NCBI GenBank assembly: GCA_041651995.1
Contig: JBAZID010000001.1
Location: forward strand, 372,001 to 436,000
Length of the DNA: 64,000 nucleotides
Source: Sulfuricella sp.
GTDB taxonomy: Bacteria; Pseudomonadota; Gammaproteobacteria; Burkholderiales; Sulfuricellaceae
Direction: 5' to 3'
The position numbers and the translations under genes were made by a program. A model generated the notes under the pieces. The model was not told the origin of the DNA, ran no database searches, and saw nothing but the letters and a program-made list of their open reading frames with translations. Position 1 is the first letter of the stretch; every line of letters starts with the position of its first letter. This document shows positions 51,523 to 59,283 of this stretch, in pieces.

Positions 51523-51763
51523 AATTGATCGAAATAAGCTCCGGCTCCCGCGCCACATACTGAATTTCAATTCCGTCGCCATAACGCTGCCGCATCTGCT
51601 CCAGCAACGGCAGCGGGTCGTGATCATTCATGAAACGCATGGTCTCGCCTGGATTGAGCGCATCGAGGGCGCCGAAAATAGCCGCATGACGAAAGCGCTT
51701 GGCCACGCAGCGTGCATCGAAAGGGTATATGGATTCAGGTTGGAGGATATTGAACTGTGCCAT
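51509..51763 (-). CDS. DUF2249 protein (second copy)
   Basis: An 84-residue DUF2249 protein: DARCVAKRFRHAAIFGALDALNPGETMRFMNDHDPLPLLEQM is the family core (key residues D-R-A-I-L-G-E-N-D-H-P-L), ending in QYVAREPELISINFTRR. It differs clearly from the copy at 49833-50087. The perfect DNR box at 51824-51837 lies 61 bases before its ATG, with TATACC at 51797-51802 as the -10 box, the usual class II FNR layout. So it should be induced by the NO/anaerobic regulator. Confidence 0.87.
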   Translation of the reverse strand: MAQFNILQPESIYPFDARCVAKRFRHAAIFGALDALNPGETMRFMNDHDPLPLLEQMRQRYGDGIEIQYVAREPELISINFTRR

Positions 51764-51823
51764 TGTGCTTTCCTTTATTCACGATCAAATCAGTAGGGTA
51801 TAACATACAACAACCCTCCCTCC

Positions 51824-51837
51824 TTGATCAAAATCAA
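51824..51837 (-). promoter_or_regulatory. DNR/FNR-type box of the second DUF2249 gene
   Basis: TTGATCAAAATCAA is a perfect match to TTGAT-N4-ATCAA. On the minus strand it sits about 61 bases before the ATG at 51763. It overlaps the stop codon of the neighbouring membrane-protein gene. Confidence 0.85.
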
Positions 51838-53036
51838 GCACGCCGCGATTGAAGCACCGTCCACAGGGCAGTCAGCACCAGGGGCAGCAAACCTGCCAGC
51901 GCCAATACAGCCCCCCAACGCACCCCGGCCAGCACCAGCAGGCCAGCAGCCAGCAACAGAAGCGCCCTTGCTCCGCCGCCATAAGTCAACCACCGGCGAG
52001 CCAAAGCATGCCATTCAGTCTGCCGCCCCGGCCTGAGCCAGAGAGGAAGCAATTGCCCGATGGCACCGCTTACCAGCGAAAACAAGAAAGCAAAAACCAG
52101 CAGATGTCCGGCAGAAGCGGACTCCACCCAGCCGGCGGCATGCAGGCCACCCGCCAGCAGCGCCAGGCAATAACTCACGCCTGCCATGGCAAGCAAAGGG
52201 GTGGCGCCATGCCATGAAAAAATCCCGGCATGGAAATTCTGCTGCCAGGAGCGCCCCAGGCGAGCCAATGGCAACAGCCACAGAATCAGTCCGGGCCAGG
52301 ACAGAAGCGGCAACCAGGCGGCACCGAAGCCGATCAACAATGTTCCGCCCAGCGCGAACGGAAGATCAGCCCGCAGCCGCCCTGCCACCCCGGGATCCGG
52401 CCGCCCCGCCGCGGTAGGAAGCAGGACTTGCAGGGTTCCAATGGCCGTCAGGCCGACGAAACCGAACAGATTCAAATGCAAATGCAGGCGTTTGAAAGCC
52501 AGCAATTGCTCCGGCCACACATCCATCGCCACCACGGCCAGCAGACTTGCCGCCAGGCAGAGCAATGCCGCCAGATACCAGTACACGCCGGGGTGAGGGC
52601 TACCCAGCGCCGCCCGGGCGCGCATCCACTGCCAGCCTGCCATGCGCGCAACGGCAAGCAGTGCAAGCAAGGCAGCCAGGAGGCGAACAGATGCGGGCAG
52701 GCTGAAGGCAAAAAAGGCGGTCGCCAGCACCCCGGCCTGCCAGACCAGGCCGGCCAGCAGCTCGACCTGGCGCGCCGCACCTCCGGTTCGGGTCAGTACC
52801 GGGACAAAGTGGGTCATCGCCGCCATGATCATGGGCATCACGCCCAACGCAAAAACCAGGTGGATATGGACAGCCCGGTGCAGATCCGTGAAAATCGGCA
52901 GCACCAGTGCGCCGGCCATCGCCAGAACCGCCGTAATGACCAGAAAAACCAGAAGCATGAAGCCAACTCTCGAATACAGAACACCGCCATCATAACGCGG
53001 CGTCAAAAAATACTGGCAAAAGTTCCTTAAGACCAT
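51834..53036 (-). CDS. NnrS-like polytopic membrane protein
   Basis: A 400-residue protein with about twelve membrane helices. The segment HRAVHIHLVFALGVMPMIMAAMTHFVPVLTRTG (about 55-85) and KRLHLHLNLFGFVGLTAIGTLQVLLPTAAGRPD (about 185-215) hold histidines in the positions seen in NnrS-type proteins. I use ATG at 53036; a TTG one codon earlier is possible. Only 5 bases separate this start from the norC-side DNR box, so box and ribosome-binding site overlap. It may act with NnrS in NO tolerance; the evidence is context and layout. Confidence 0.75.
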   Translation of the reverse strand: MVLRNFCQYFLTPRYDGGVLYSRVGFMLLVFLVITAVLAMAGALVLPIFTDLHRAVHIHLVFALGVMPMIMAAMTHFVPVLTRTGGAARQVELLAGLVWQAGVLATAFFAFSLPASVRLLAALLALLAVARMAGWQWMRARAALGSPHPGVYWYLAALLCLAASLLAVVAMDVWPEQLLAFKRLHLHLNLFGFVGLTAIGTLQVLLPTAAGRPDPGVAGRLRADLPFALGGTLLIGFGAAWLPLLSWPGLILWLLPLARLGRSWQQNFHAGIFSWHGATPLLAMAGVSYCLALLAGGLHAAGWVESASAGHLLVFAFLFSLVSGAIGQLLPLWLRPGRQTEWHALARRWLTYGGGARALLLLAAGLLVLAGVRWGAVLALAGLLPLVLTALWTVLQSRRA

Positions 53037-53041
53037 CAACC

Positions 53042-53055
53042 TTGATCCACGTCAA
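53042..53055 (+). promoter_or_regulatory. DNR/FNR-type box of norCB
   Basis: TTGATCCACGTCAA matches TTGAT-N4-GTCAA. Placed at -41.5 it predicts a start near 53090, with TAGTCT at 53078-53083 as -10 box, leaving a leader of about 110 bases before norC. It is also adjacent to the divergent membrane-protein gene. Confidence 0.8.
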
Positions 53056-53199
53056 GGATTCGGGCCTCATGCTCGGTTAGTCTTTCCATGCCGCGTTCCA
53101 GGCGATTCGTTACGCGGCTGCCCGTCACGAACACCGGCGGGAGGCGGCAACACGTAAACAGCCTGGAACCCAATAACCACAAGCTAATCAGGAGGTAAT

Positions 53200-53625
53200 A
53201 TGAGCGAAACATTTACCAAGGCGATGGCGCGGAACATCTTCTACGGGGGAGCTGTATTTTTCTTCCTGTTGTTTCTCGGCCTGACCTTTGACACCATGCA
53301 GACCCTGCCGCAGCGCGATCACCGGGAAAACATCACCGATTCGGTCGTACGAGGCAAACATATATGGGAAACACGCAATTGTATCGGTTGCCATACTCTG
53401 CTGGGAGAAGGCGCATATTTCGCTCCTGAACTGGGCAATGTCTACGCCCGTCGTGGCGGCCCATTCATCAAGGCATGGATTCAGGCTCAGCCCACCGGCG
53501 TACCTGGCCGCCGCCAGATGCCAAATTTCAACCTGAACGATCAGGAACTGGATGACATGGTCGCATTCCTGAAATGGATGTCCGAGGTCAACACCAACAA
53601 GTGGCCGCCGAACATTGAAGGTTAA
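53200..53625 (+). CDS. norC: Nitric oxide reductase subunit C (cytochrome c)
   Basis: A 141-residue membrane-anchored cytochrome c of cNOR. One N-terminal helix (FYGGAVFFFLLFLGLTF, about 12-28) and a single heme site CIGCH (about residue 63) in WETRNCIGCHTLLGEG, with the methionine ligand in RRQMPNFNL. It passes electrons to NorB for reduction of 2 NO to N2O. AGGAGGT precedes the ATG. NorB follows after 44 bases. This is the two-subunit cNOR type and not the quinol-dependent single-subunit qNOR. Confidence 0.95.
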   Translation: MSETFTKAMARNIFYGGAVFFFLLFLGLTFDTMQTLPQRDHRENITDSVVRGKHIWETRNCIGCHTLLGEGAYFAPELGNVYARRGGPFIKAWIQAQPTGVPGRRQMPNFNLNDQELDDMVAFLKWMSEVNTNKWPPNIEG

Positions 53626-53669
53626 TCCACTGGATTCTCTGACAATTTCAAGGTTTAGGAGGAATTAAT

Positions 53670-55049
53670 ATGCAATACCAATCCCAAGCGGTGGCGAAGC
53701 CTTACTTCATTGCCGCAATTGGCCTGTTCGTCGGACAGATTCTGTTCGGCCTGATCATGGGCTACCAATATGTTGTCGGCGACTTCCTGTTCCCGGCGAT
53801 CCCTTTCAACGTGGCCCGCATGGTCCACACCAACCTGCTGATCGTATGGCTGCTGTTCGGCTTCATGGGCGCGGCGTATTACATGATCCCGGAGGAATCC
53901 GAAACCGAGCTGTTCAGTCCCAAGCTGGCGCTGCTCATGTTCTGGATCTTCCTGGTGGCGGGCGCGCTCACCATCGTCGGCTATCTGATGGTGCCTTATG
54001 CCACGCTGGCCTCGATGACGGGTAACGATCTCCTGCCCACCATGGGCCGGGAATTCCTCGAGCAACCGCTAATCACCAAGGTTGGCATCGTGATCGTAGC
54101 ACTGGCCTTCCTGTTCAATATCAGCATGACCGTGTTGAAGGGACGCAAAACCTCTATCAGCCTGGTGATGTTGATTGGCCTGTGGGGCTTGGCGATATTC
54201 TTCCTGTTCTCCTTCTACAACCCATCCAACCCGGTACTGGACAAGTTCTTCTGGTGGTGGACCGTGCATCTCTGGGTGGAAGGCGTGTGGGAGCTGATCC
54301 TGGGTGCGATGCTGGCTTTTGTTCTGATCAAGGTAACGGGCGTTGACCGCGAAGTGATCGAAAAATGGCTGTATATCATCATTGCCATGACCCTGATCAC
54401 CGGCATCATCGGTACTGGTCACCACTACTTCTGGATCGGTACGCCTGAATACTGGCAGTGGTTCGGTTCCGTGTTCTCCGCTCTGGAACCCATCCCGTTC
54501 TTCATGATGACCGTGTTTGCCTTCAACATGGTGAACCGTCGCCGCCGCGAGCACCCCAACAAGGCCGCCACCCTGTGGGCCCTGGGAACCGGCGTGATGG
54601 CATTCCTCGGCGCTGGCGTGTGGGGCTTCCTGCACACCCTGGCTCCGGTGAACTTCTTCACCCACGGCACGCAGATCACCGCCGCCCACGGCCACATGGC
54701 GTTCTACGGCGCCTACGTGATGGTGACCCTGGCCATGATCTCCTACGCCATGCCGATGATGCGCGGCCGCACCGCCAACTCCGGTGCTGCGCAGACCATG
54801 GAAATGTGGGCGTTCTGGCTGATGACGGTATCCATCGTGTTCATCACGCTGTTCCTCACCGCCGCTGGCATCCTGCAAGTCTGGCTGCAGCGCATGGGTG
54901 ACACACCGATGGGCTTCATGGCGGCACAGGATCAGATCATGATCTTCTACTGGCTGCGTGAGATCACCGGCTTCGTGTTCCTGCTGGGTCTGGTGCTGTA
55001 CATCTGGAGCTTCTTCTGCAAGAAAGGCGAAGCACACACAGCTGCTTAA
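53670..55049 (+). CDS. norB: Nitric oxide reductase subunit B
   Basis: A 459-residue heme-copper-oxidase-like subunit with twelve membrane helices. Metal ligands are visible: HTNLLIVWLLFGFMGAAYY (low-spin heme His), TVHLWVEGVWELILG (FeB His and the essential Glu residues), GTGHHYFW (two FeB His) and the HGHMAFYGAYVMV segment (heme ligands). It holds the site where NO is reduced. It pairs with NorC upstream. Length fits cNOR NorB (450-475). A clear terminator 14 bases downstream separates it from norE. Confidence 0.97.
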   Translation: MQYQSQAVAKPYFIAAIGLFVGQILFGLIMGYQYVVGDFLFPAIPFNVARMVHTNLLIVWLLFGFMGAAYYMIPEESETELFSPKLALLMFWIFLVAGALTIVGYLMVPYATLASMTGNDLLPTMGREFLEQPLITKVGIVIVALAFLFNISMTVLKGRKTSISLVMLIGLWGLAIFFLFSFYNPSNPVLDKFFWWWTVHLWVEGVWELILGAMLAFVLIKVTGVDREVIEKWLYIIIAMTLITGIIGTGHHYFWIGTPEYWQWFGSVFSALEPIPFFMMTVFAFNMVNRRRREHPNKAATLWALGTGVMAFLGAGVWGFLHTLAPVNFFTHGTQITAAHGHMAFYGAYVMVTLAMISYAMPMMRGRTANSGAAQTMEMWAFWLMTVSIVFITLFLTAAGILQVWLQRMGDTPMGFMAAQDQIMIFYWLREITGFVFLLGLVLYIWSFFCKKGEAHTAA

Positions 55050-55062
55050 TCGTTCCTCCTGG

Positions 55063-55089
55063 GAGGGGCCTTCGGGCCCCTCTTTTTTT
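55063..55089 (+). terminator. Rho-independent terminator after norB
   Basis: Arms GAGGGGCC / GGCCCCTC with a TTCG loop, then seven T residues. It ends the norCB transcript or reduces read-through into norE. Confidence 0.93.
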
Positions 55090-55108
55090 ACCTGAATACC
55101 ATACTATT

Positions 55109-55696
55109 TTGATAAACAATCCAAAAACCACTCATGAAATCCATGCCACGCCACCTGGCGATCTGGCAATCTGGGTTTTCATCTTCGCCGAACTGCTGGC
55201 TTTCGGCGTCTTCTTCGTTGCCTACGCCTTCGCGCGGGCAAACAATGTGGAGCTGTTCAACGAATCGCAACAGCACCTCAACCGCACCTCCGGCGCGATC
55301 AACACCCTGGTGCTGATCACCAGCAGCTATTTCATGGTACGCGCGGTCGCGGCCATCAAGCAGGGACTGTCAAACAGCTGCGCACGCTGGATCGCCTCCG
55401 CCATTGGGCTTGGGTTCGTGTTCCTGGCCATCAAGATCGCCGAGTTCAACGCCACGTTTGCTGCCGGCATTTCGCTCAGCACCAACACTTTCTACATGTT
55501 TTACCTGTCGCTGACGATCTTCCATTTCATGCATGTCATTCTCGGCATGGTGATTCTGGCTGCGGTCATGGTGAAAGCCTTGCGCGCTGGCTACTCTGCC
55601 GAAAACCATATTGGCGTGGAGACCGGCGCCTCCTACTGGCACATGGTGGATCTGCTGTGGATCATCCTGTTTCCGCTGGTTTATGTGATCCGCTAA
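55109..55696 (+). CDS. norE: Cytochrome c oxidase subunit III-like protein, NorE
   Basis: A 195-residue membrane protein with five helices of the cytochrome-c-oxidase subunit III family: GDLAIWVFIFAELLAFGVFF at the start, TFYMFYLSLTIFHFMHVILGMVIL in the centre, and ETGASYWHMVDLLWIILFPLVYVI at the end. NorE/NorF assist cNOR activity or assembly in denitrifiers. No ATG is in frame near the N-terminus, so the TTG at 55109 is the likely start, without a strong ribosome-binding site; weak translation is expected. NorF follows after 10 bases. Confidence 0.88.
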   Translation: MINNPKTTHEIHATPPGDLAIWVFIFAELLAFGVFFVAYAFARANNVELFNESQQHLNRTSGAINTLVLITSSYFMVRAVAAIKQGLSNSCARWIASAIGLGFVFLAIKIAEFNATFAAGISLSTNTFYMFYLSLTIFHFMHVILGMVILAAVMVKALRAGYSAENHIGVETGASYWHMVDLLWIILFPLVYVIR

Positions 55697-55706
55697 AGGC
55701 AAACAG

Positions 55707-55988
55707 ATGAATACTCCCCACAAACCCCACTTCATCCGCCCCTGCACGCTCATCTGGCTGGCGCTGATCATTCTTACCTGCGTTACTTACGCCATTGGCG
55801 AAACCGGCTGGAGCGGCACAGCAGTCATGCTTACCGTTCTCGGCACCGCCGTGATCAAGGTGGAAATGGTCGCCAGCTACTTCATGGGGCTGCGCCGCAC
55901 CCGCTGGCTGTGGCGCGGCATTGTGCTGGGCTGGCTGCTGCTGGTATCTTCATTGATTACCATTGCTTACTTGATGACGGTCAAGTAA
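55707..55988 (+). CDS. norF: Cytochrome c oxidase subunit IV-like protein, NorF
   Basis: A 93-residue protein with three membrane helices (about 12-28, 35-55, 68-90), matching the small subunit IV-like/NorF family: LIWLALIILTCVTYAIGE, KVEMVASYFMGLRRTRWLWR and GWLLLVSSLITIAYLM. The KVxxVxxxFMxLRxxxxxWR pattern is characteristic. It is co-transcribed with norE and probably needed for full NO reductase activity. Confidence 0.86.
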   Translation: MNTPHKPHFIRPCTLIWLALIILTCVTYAIGETGWSGTAVMLTVLGTAVIKVEMVASYFMGLRRTRWLWRGIVLGWLLLVSSLITIAYLMTVK

Positions 55989-56021
55989 CTGCCCATCTTT
56001 TTGAGTTAGTCTAAACGGCAA

Positions 56022-56093
56022 TAAACCACGGGGCTCACGGGGAGCACGGGGGAAACCCTTGAAACCCCGTGAGCCCCGTGAGCCCCGTGTTTA
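56022..56093. repeat. CACGGGG-type inverted repeat
   Basis: AAACCACGGGGCTCACGGGG on the left and CCCCGTGAGCCCCGTG units on the right make a strong hairpin in the norF-norQ gap. It is related to the 16787-16916 element. Read-through into norQ may be limited. Confidence 0.7.
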
Positions 56094-56110
56094 ATTTTCG
56101 GCGACTGAAT

Positions 56111-56893
56111 ATGAGCGACCTACCTTTCTACAAACCCCACGGCAATGAAATCGAACTGTTCGAGCACGCCTACCGCAACCATCTGCCGCTCCTGATCAAG
56201 GGCCCCACCGGCTGCGGCAAGACGCGCTTCGTGGCGCACATGGCGGCGCGGCTCGGGCTGCCGCTCTACACCGTGGCCTGCCACGACGACCTCACCGCGG
56301 CCGACCTGGTTGGGCGCCATCTGATCGGCGACGGGGTGACCTACTGGAACGACGGCCCGCTCACCCGCGCCGTGCGCGAAGGGGGAATCTGCTATCTGGA
56401 TGAAGTGGTGGAAGCGCGCAAGGACACCACCGTGGTACTGCATCCGCTATCCGACGACCGGCGCATCCTGCCGATCGAGCGCACCGGTGAAATTCTCGAA
56501 GCGCCGCCCGAATTCATGCTGGTGGTGTCCTACAACCCCGGCTACCAGAATTTCCTCAAGGGCATGAAACCCAGCACGCGCCAGCGTTTCGTCAGCCTGC
56601 GCTTCGATTTTCCGGGGGCCGAACTGGAACAGCAGATCGTCATCGGTGAAACCGGAGCCGATGCCATGCTGTCAAAGAGACTGGTCAACCTCGCCAACAG
56701 CCTGCGCGCGCTCAAGGAACACGATCTGGAAGAGGCGGCAAGCACGCGCCTGCTGGTCTACACCGCCACCCTGATCGGCAGCGGCTTCGACCCGGTGGAT
56801 GCCTGCCGGGCCGCGCTGGTGGAACCTCTTACCGACGACGAGGAGACCGCCGAAGCACTGATGGAGATCGTCTATGCCACTTTTGGAAAATGA
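56111..56893 (+). CDS. norQ: MoxR-type AAA+ ATPase NorQ
   Basis: A 260-residue MoxR/CbbQ/NorQ ATPase. Walker A is GPTGCGKTRF (about 32), Walker B region ICYLDEVVEARKDTT (about 97), and VVSYNPGYQNFLKGMKPSTRQRFV holds the sensor and arginine finger. NorQ works with NorD to insert or activate the non-heme iron of NorB. The upstream frame is open, but ATG at 56111 gives the family start (YKPHGNEIELFEHAYRNHLPLLIKGP). The next gene overlaps by 20 bases. Confidence 0.94.
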   Translation: MSDLPFYKPHGNEIELFEHAYRNHLPLLIKGPTGCGKTRFVAHMAARLGLPLYTVACHDDLTAADLVGRHLIGDGVTYWNDGPLTRAVREGGICYLDEVVEARKDTTVVLHPLSDDRRILPIERTGEILEAPPEFMLVVSYNPGYQNFLKGMKPSTRQRFVSLRFDFPGAELEQQIVIGETGADAMLSKRLVNLANSLRALKEHDLEEAASTRLLVYTATLIGSGFDPVDACRAALVEPLTDDEETAEALMEIVYATFGK

Positions 56894-57302
56894 TAGCGAA
56901 GCGCCCCCGGAAGGTGGTGATCCATATCAAGCCCCGCCCGGGCAAACGCTTGCTGTAGCGGCTGAAGCACTCTACATCGCCAACCTGCTGCTGGCACCCG
57001 GTCTCAGCTTCGCCATTCTTGTCTGGCTATACTTCAAACACCGTGCGAGCGCGCCCTCGCTCGCCGTATGCCATTTGAAACAGACCGTTTCCGCCAGCAT
57101 CTGGGCCGGGATTTTGCTGGTAATCGCCAACCTCGCCATTCTGCTGCTTGGCGGCTACACCTCGGCCAATACCTGGACGGTGCTTATCATCTACTTCACC
57201 ACCTGTCATTCCACTCTCGTTCTGCTGGGCATACTCGGTCTCGCCAAGGCCATGGCGGGGCAGAAATATGTCTATCCGCTGATCGGTCGGCCGTGCGGCT
57301 GA
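56874..57302 (+). CDS. Small membrane protein of the nor cluster
   Basis: A 142-residue protein with three membrane helices (about 35-52, 75-96, 100-122) and a hydrophilic N-terminus (LLENDSEAPPEGGDPYQAPPG). The region resembles small DUF4870-type proteins with ICHLKQTVSASIWAGILLVI. It overlaps norQ by 20 bases and the ferredoxin-like gene by 10, so it is translated as part of the operon. I have no functional assignment; similar small membrane genes stand between norQ and norD in some betaproteobacteria. Confidence 0.75.
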   Translation: MPLLENDSEAPPEGGDPYQAPPGQTLAVAAEALYIANLLLAPGLSFAILVWLYFKHRASAPSLAVCHLKQTVSASIWAGILLVIANLAILLLGGYTSANTWTVLIIYFTTCHSTLVLLGILGLAKAMAGQKYVYPLIGRPCG

Positions 57303-58261
57303 ATACCCAGCAAAAACGGCTCATGTTCCAGGCCGGGTTTTTCATCCTGTTCCTGCTGGCGCCGGTATTCGACCTGTTCCGCCTCGACCTCAACCTCAAG
57401 CATTTCTTTTTCCTCGGCATGCACTGGACGCTGGGGCTGGACGACTTCGCCGCGGGGCGCATCGACGCCACTGAAGCCGCAATTCGCCTGATCCTGCGCG
57501 GCGGCCTGCCGATACTCGGGACGATCGCTCTCGGCGTGTGGATATCCTGGAAATGGGGCCGCCTCTACTGTGGCTGGCTGTGTCCCCACTTCTCGGTAGT
57601 GGAGACCATCAACCAGCTCATGCGCCGCGCCACGGGCAAGCAAAGCCTGTGGGACCACCACGTGCTGCCGGAAAAGAATGCCGACGGCACCCTCACCAAA
57701 GCCAACCCCCTCTACTGGCTGGTGCTGCTGCCGCTGGTGATCGGCTTCGCTTTCCTGTGGGCCATCGCGCTATTGACCTACCTGCTCCCCCCGGCAGAAA
57801 TCTACGGCAACCTCTGGAACGGGACGCTGACCCGCAACCAGAGCGTTTTTCTCACTGCGGCCACCCTCGCCTTCTTCGTCGAATTCATGTTCGCGCGCCA
57901 CCTCTTCTGCCGCTACGCCTGCGCCATCGGCCTGTTTCAGAGTCTCGCCTGGATGGGCAACCACAAGGCAATGGTAATCGGCTTCGACCGCCGCCGCGCG
58001 GCCTCCTGCATTGACTGCAACGCCGCCTGCGACAACGTCTGCCCGATGCGCATCCGGCCGCGCAGCATCAAGCGCCTCATGTTCACCTGCACCCAGTGCG
58101 GGCAATGCGCCAACGCCTGCTCACAGGTGCAGGCCAACAACCCGCGCGGCCCCTTGCTGAAATGGGTTCAGGACGAATGTTCGCTGGACAAGTCGGCACG
58201 GGATTTCGGCCATCACATCGACATCCCGGCGCATTGCTACGAACCGGGCAAAAAGAAATAA
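57293..58261 (+). CDS. NapH/NosR-like membrane ferredoxin of the nor cluster
   Basis: A protein of about 322 residues with five membrane helices and Fe-S motifs. Membrane cysteine pairs are seen in YCGWLCPHF and CRYACAIGL, as in NapH/NosR/CcoG-type proteins. Then two 4Fe-4S motifs follow: CIDCNAACDNVCP and CTQCGQCANAC (about residues 243 and 268). It probably passes electrons from the quinone pool or helps NO reductase maturation. GTG at 57293 (overlapping the previous stop) or ATG at 57323 are possible starts. The last 118 bases before the final codons (58119-58236) are repeated exactly at 59052-59169. Confidence 0.85.
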   Translation: MRLNTQQKRLMFQAGFFILFLLAPVFDLFRLDLNLKHFFFLGMHWTLGLDDFAAGRIDATEAAIRLILRGGLPILGTIALGVWISWKWGRLYCGWLCPHFSVVETINQLMRRATGKQSLWDHHVLPEKNADGTLTKANPLYWLVLLPLVIGFAFLWAIALLTYLLPPAEIYGNLWNGTLTRNQSVFLTAATLAFFVEFMFARHLFCRYACAIGLFQSLAWMGNHKAMVIGFDRRRAASCIDCNAACDNVCPMRIRPRSIKRLMFTCTQCGQCANACSQVQANNPRGPLLKWVQDECSLDKSARDFGHHIDIPAHCYEPGKKK

Positions 58262-58330
58262 AACGTATTTGCCATGCAAGCAGAACCCGGATAGACTAAC
58301 ACCTAGCTAACTCGATTTCGGGAGATTGCC

Positions 58331-58573
58331 TTGCAACTCGTCAACATACACGAAGCCAAGACCCAGCTTTCCAAGCTGCTCGAACAAGTGCAAGCCGGAG
58401 AGGACGTGGTGATCGCCAAGGCCGGTGCGCCCATCGTCCGCCTCATCCCCTACGCGCCGCCCAAGCGCAGGATCGCGCCACCCGGCGCGATGGAGGGCGA
58501 AGGCAGGATCGCCGACGATTTCGATGCACCCATCGACGAACTTTTTAATTGCCTGAAAGATCATGCCGCATGA
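58331..58573 (+). CDS. Phd/YefM-type antitoxin
   Basis: An 80-residue antitoxin with the Phd/YefM N-terminal DNA-binding domain: VNIHEAKTQLSKLLEQVQAGEDVVIAKAGAPIVRLIP. The C-terminal part is short and acidic (DDFDAPIDELFNCLKD) for toxin binding. The start is a TTG, preceded by GGGAGA. It overlaps the PIN toxin gene in an ATGA, typical of type II modules, and should repress its own promoter. Confidence 0.9.
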   Translation: MQLVNIHEAKTQLSKLLEQVQAGEDVVIAKAGAPIVRLIPYAPPKRRIAPPGAMEGEGRIADDFDAPIDELFNCLKDHAA

Positions 58574-58956
58574 GATTGCTGCTCGACACCCACTTGGCAC
58601 TGTGGTGGCTGATTCGCGCTCAGCGCGTCCCCGCCGAGGCGCGGGAACTGGTCGAAAGCACGGCCGAACCGGTGGCAATCAGCCGCGCCTCGCTATGGGA
58701 AATGGCGATCAAGATTTCCATCGGCAAGCTGGAGATCGACTTGCCGCGATTCGTCAAAACGGCCGAAGCTTCCGGCTTCGAATGGCTGGACATCAAGAAC
58801 GAGCATCTCTTGTCCGTTGCCGCCTTGCCGCTTTTCGACGACCACCGCGACCCGTTCGACCGCCTGTTGGTGGCGCAAAGCCGGACGGAACCGCTGGTAC
58901 TGCTGACGAGCGACGCCAAACTGGCCCGCTACGGGTCGACTGTACGCGTGGTTTGA
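58570..58956 (+). CDS. VapC-like PIN-domain toxin
   Basis: A 128-residue PIN-domain ribonuclease. Acidic active-site residues D6 (LLDTHLALWW), E44 (SLWEMAIK), D94/D97 (RDPFDRLLVAQ) and D115 (TSDAKL) are all present, so it should be active. The motif set is of the PIN subclass found with Phd antitoxins. ATG at 58570 overlaps the antitoxin stop. The module lies between norQ-side and norD genes and breaks the usual order. Confidence 0.92.
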   Translation: MRLLLDTHLALWWLIRAQRVPAEARELVESTAEPVAISRASLWEMAIKISIGKLEIDLPRFVKTAEASGFEWLDIKNEHLLSVAALPLFDDHRDPFDRLLVAQSRTEPLVLLTSDAKLARYGSTVRVV

Positions 58957-59017
58957 CGCAATGAAACGCAGGGCGTCAATACCCGAAGGGCATTGCGCCG
59001 CATGGTAGAGCACATTC

Positions 59018-59043
59018 GGCGGATTACGCTACGCTAATCCGCC
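59018..59043. repeat. GGCGGATTA REP-type palindrome
   Basis: Arms GGCGGATTA and TAATCCGCC enclose CGCTACGC. This is a familiar intergenic palindrome type of proteobacteria. It lies 8 bases before the duplicated ferredoxin 3' end. Confidence 0.8.
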
Positions 59044-59051
59044 CTACACGG

Positions 59052-59194
59052 GCTCACAGGTGCAGGCCAACAACCCGCGCGGCCCCTTGCTGAAATGGGT
59101 TCAGGACGAATGTTCGCTGGACAAGTCGGCACGGGATTTCGGCCATCACATCGACATCCCGGCGCATTGTTATCAACCGAAAAAAAAGCGCTGA
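59052..59194 (+). pseudogene. Duplicated 3' end of the NapH-like ferredoxin gene
   Basis: Bases 59052-59169 are identical over 118 bp to 58119-58236 inside the ferredoxin gene; after that the two diverge (CYEPGKKK in the gene, CYQPKKKR here) and both reach a stop. There is no start codon or upstream part, so it is a fragment. It and the gene end bracket the toxin-antitoxin pair. See findings. Confidence 0.92.
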
Positions 59195-59283
59195 TCCAGG
59201 CCCCATGCGTCAGCAAAAAGGGCGCGTTGCTTCCTGCCCGAATATTCGGCATGATTCAAGAGTCACTACCGGAGGGTCAAACC

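Noticed and set aside
55106..55122. TTGATAAACAATCC as a DNR box before norE
   Set aside because: The second half-site does not match ATCAA at the right spacing, and the sequence contains the norE start codon itself.
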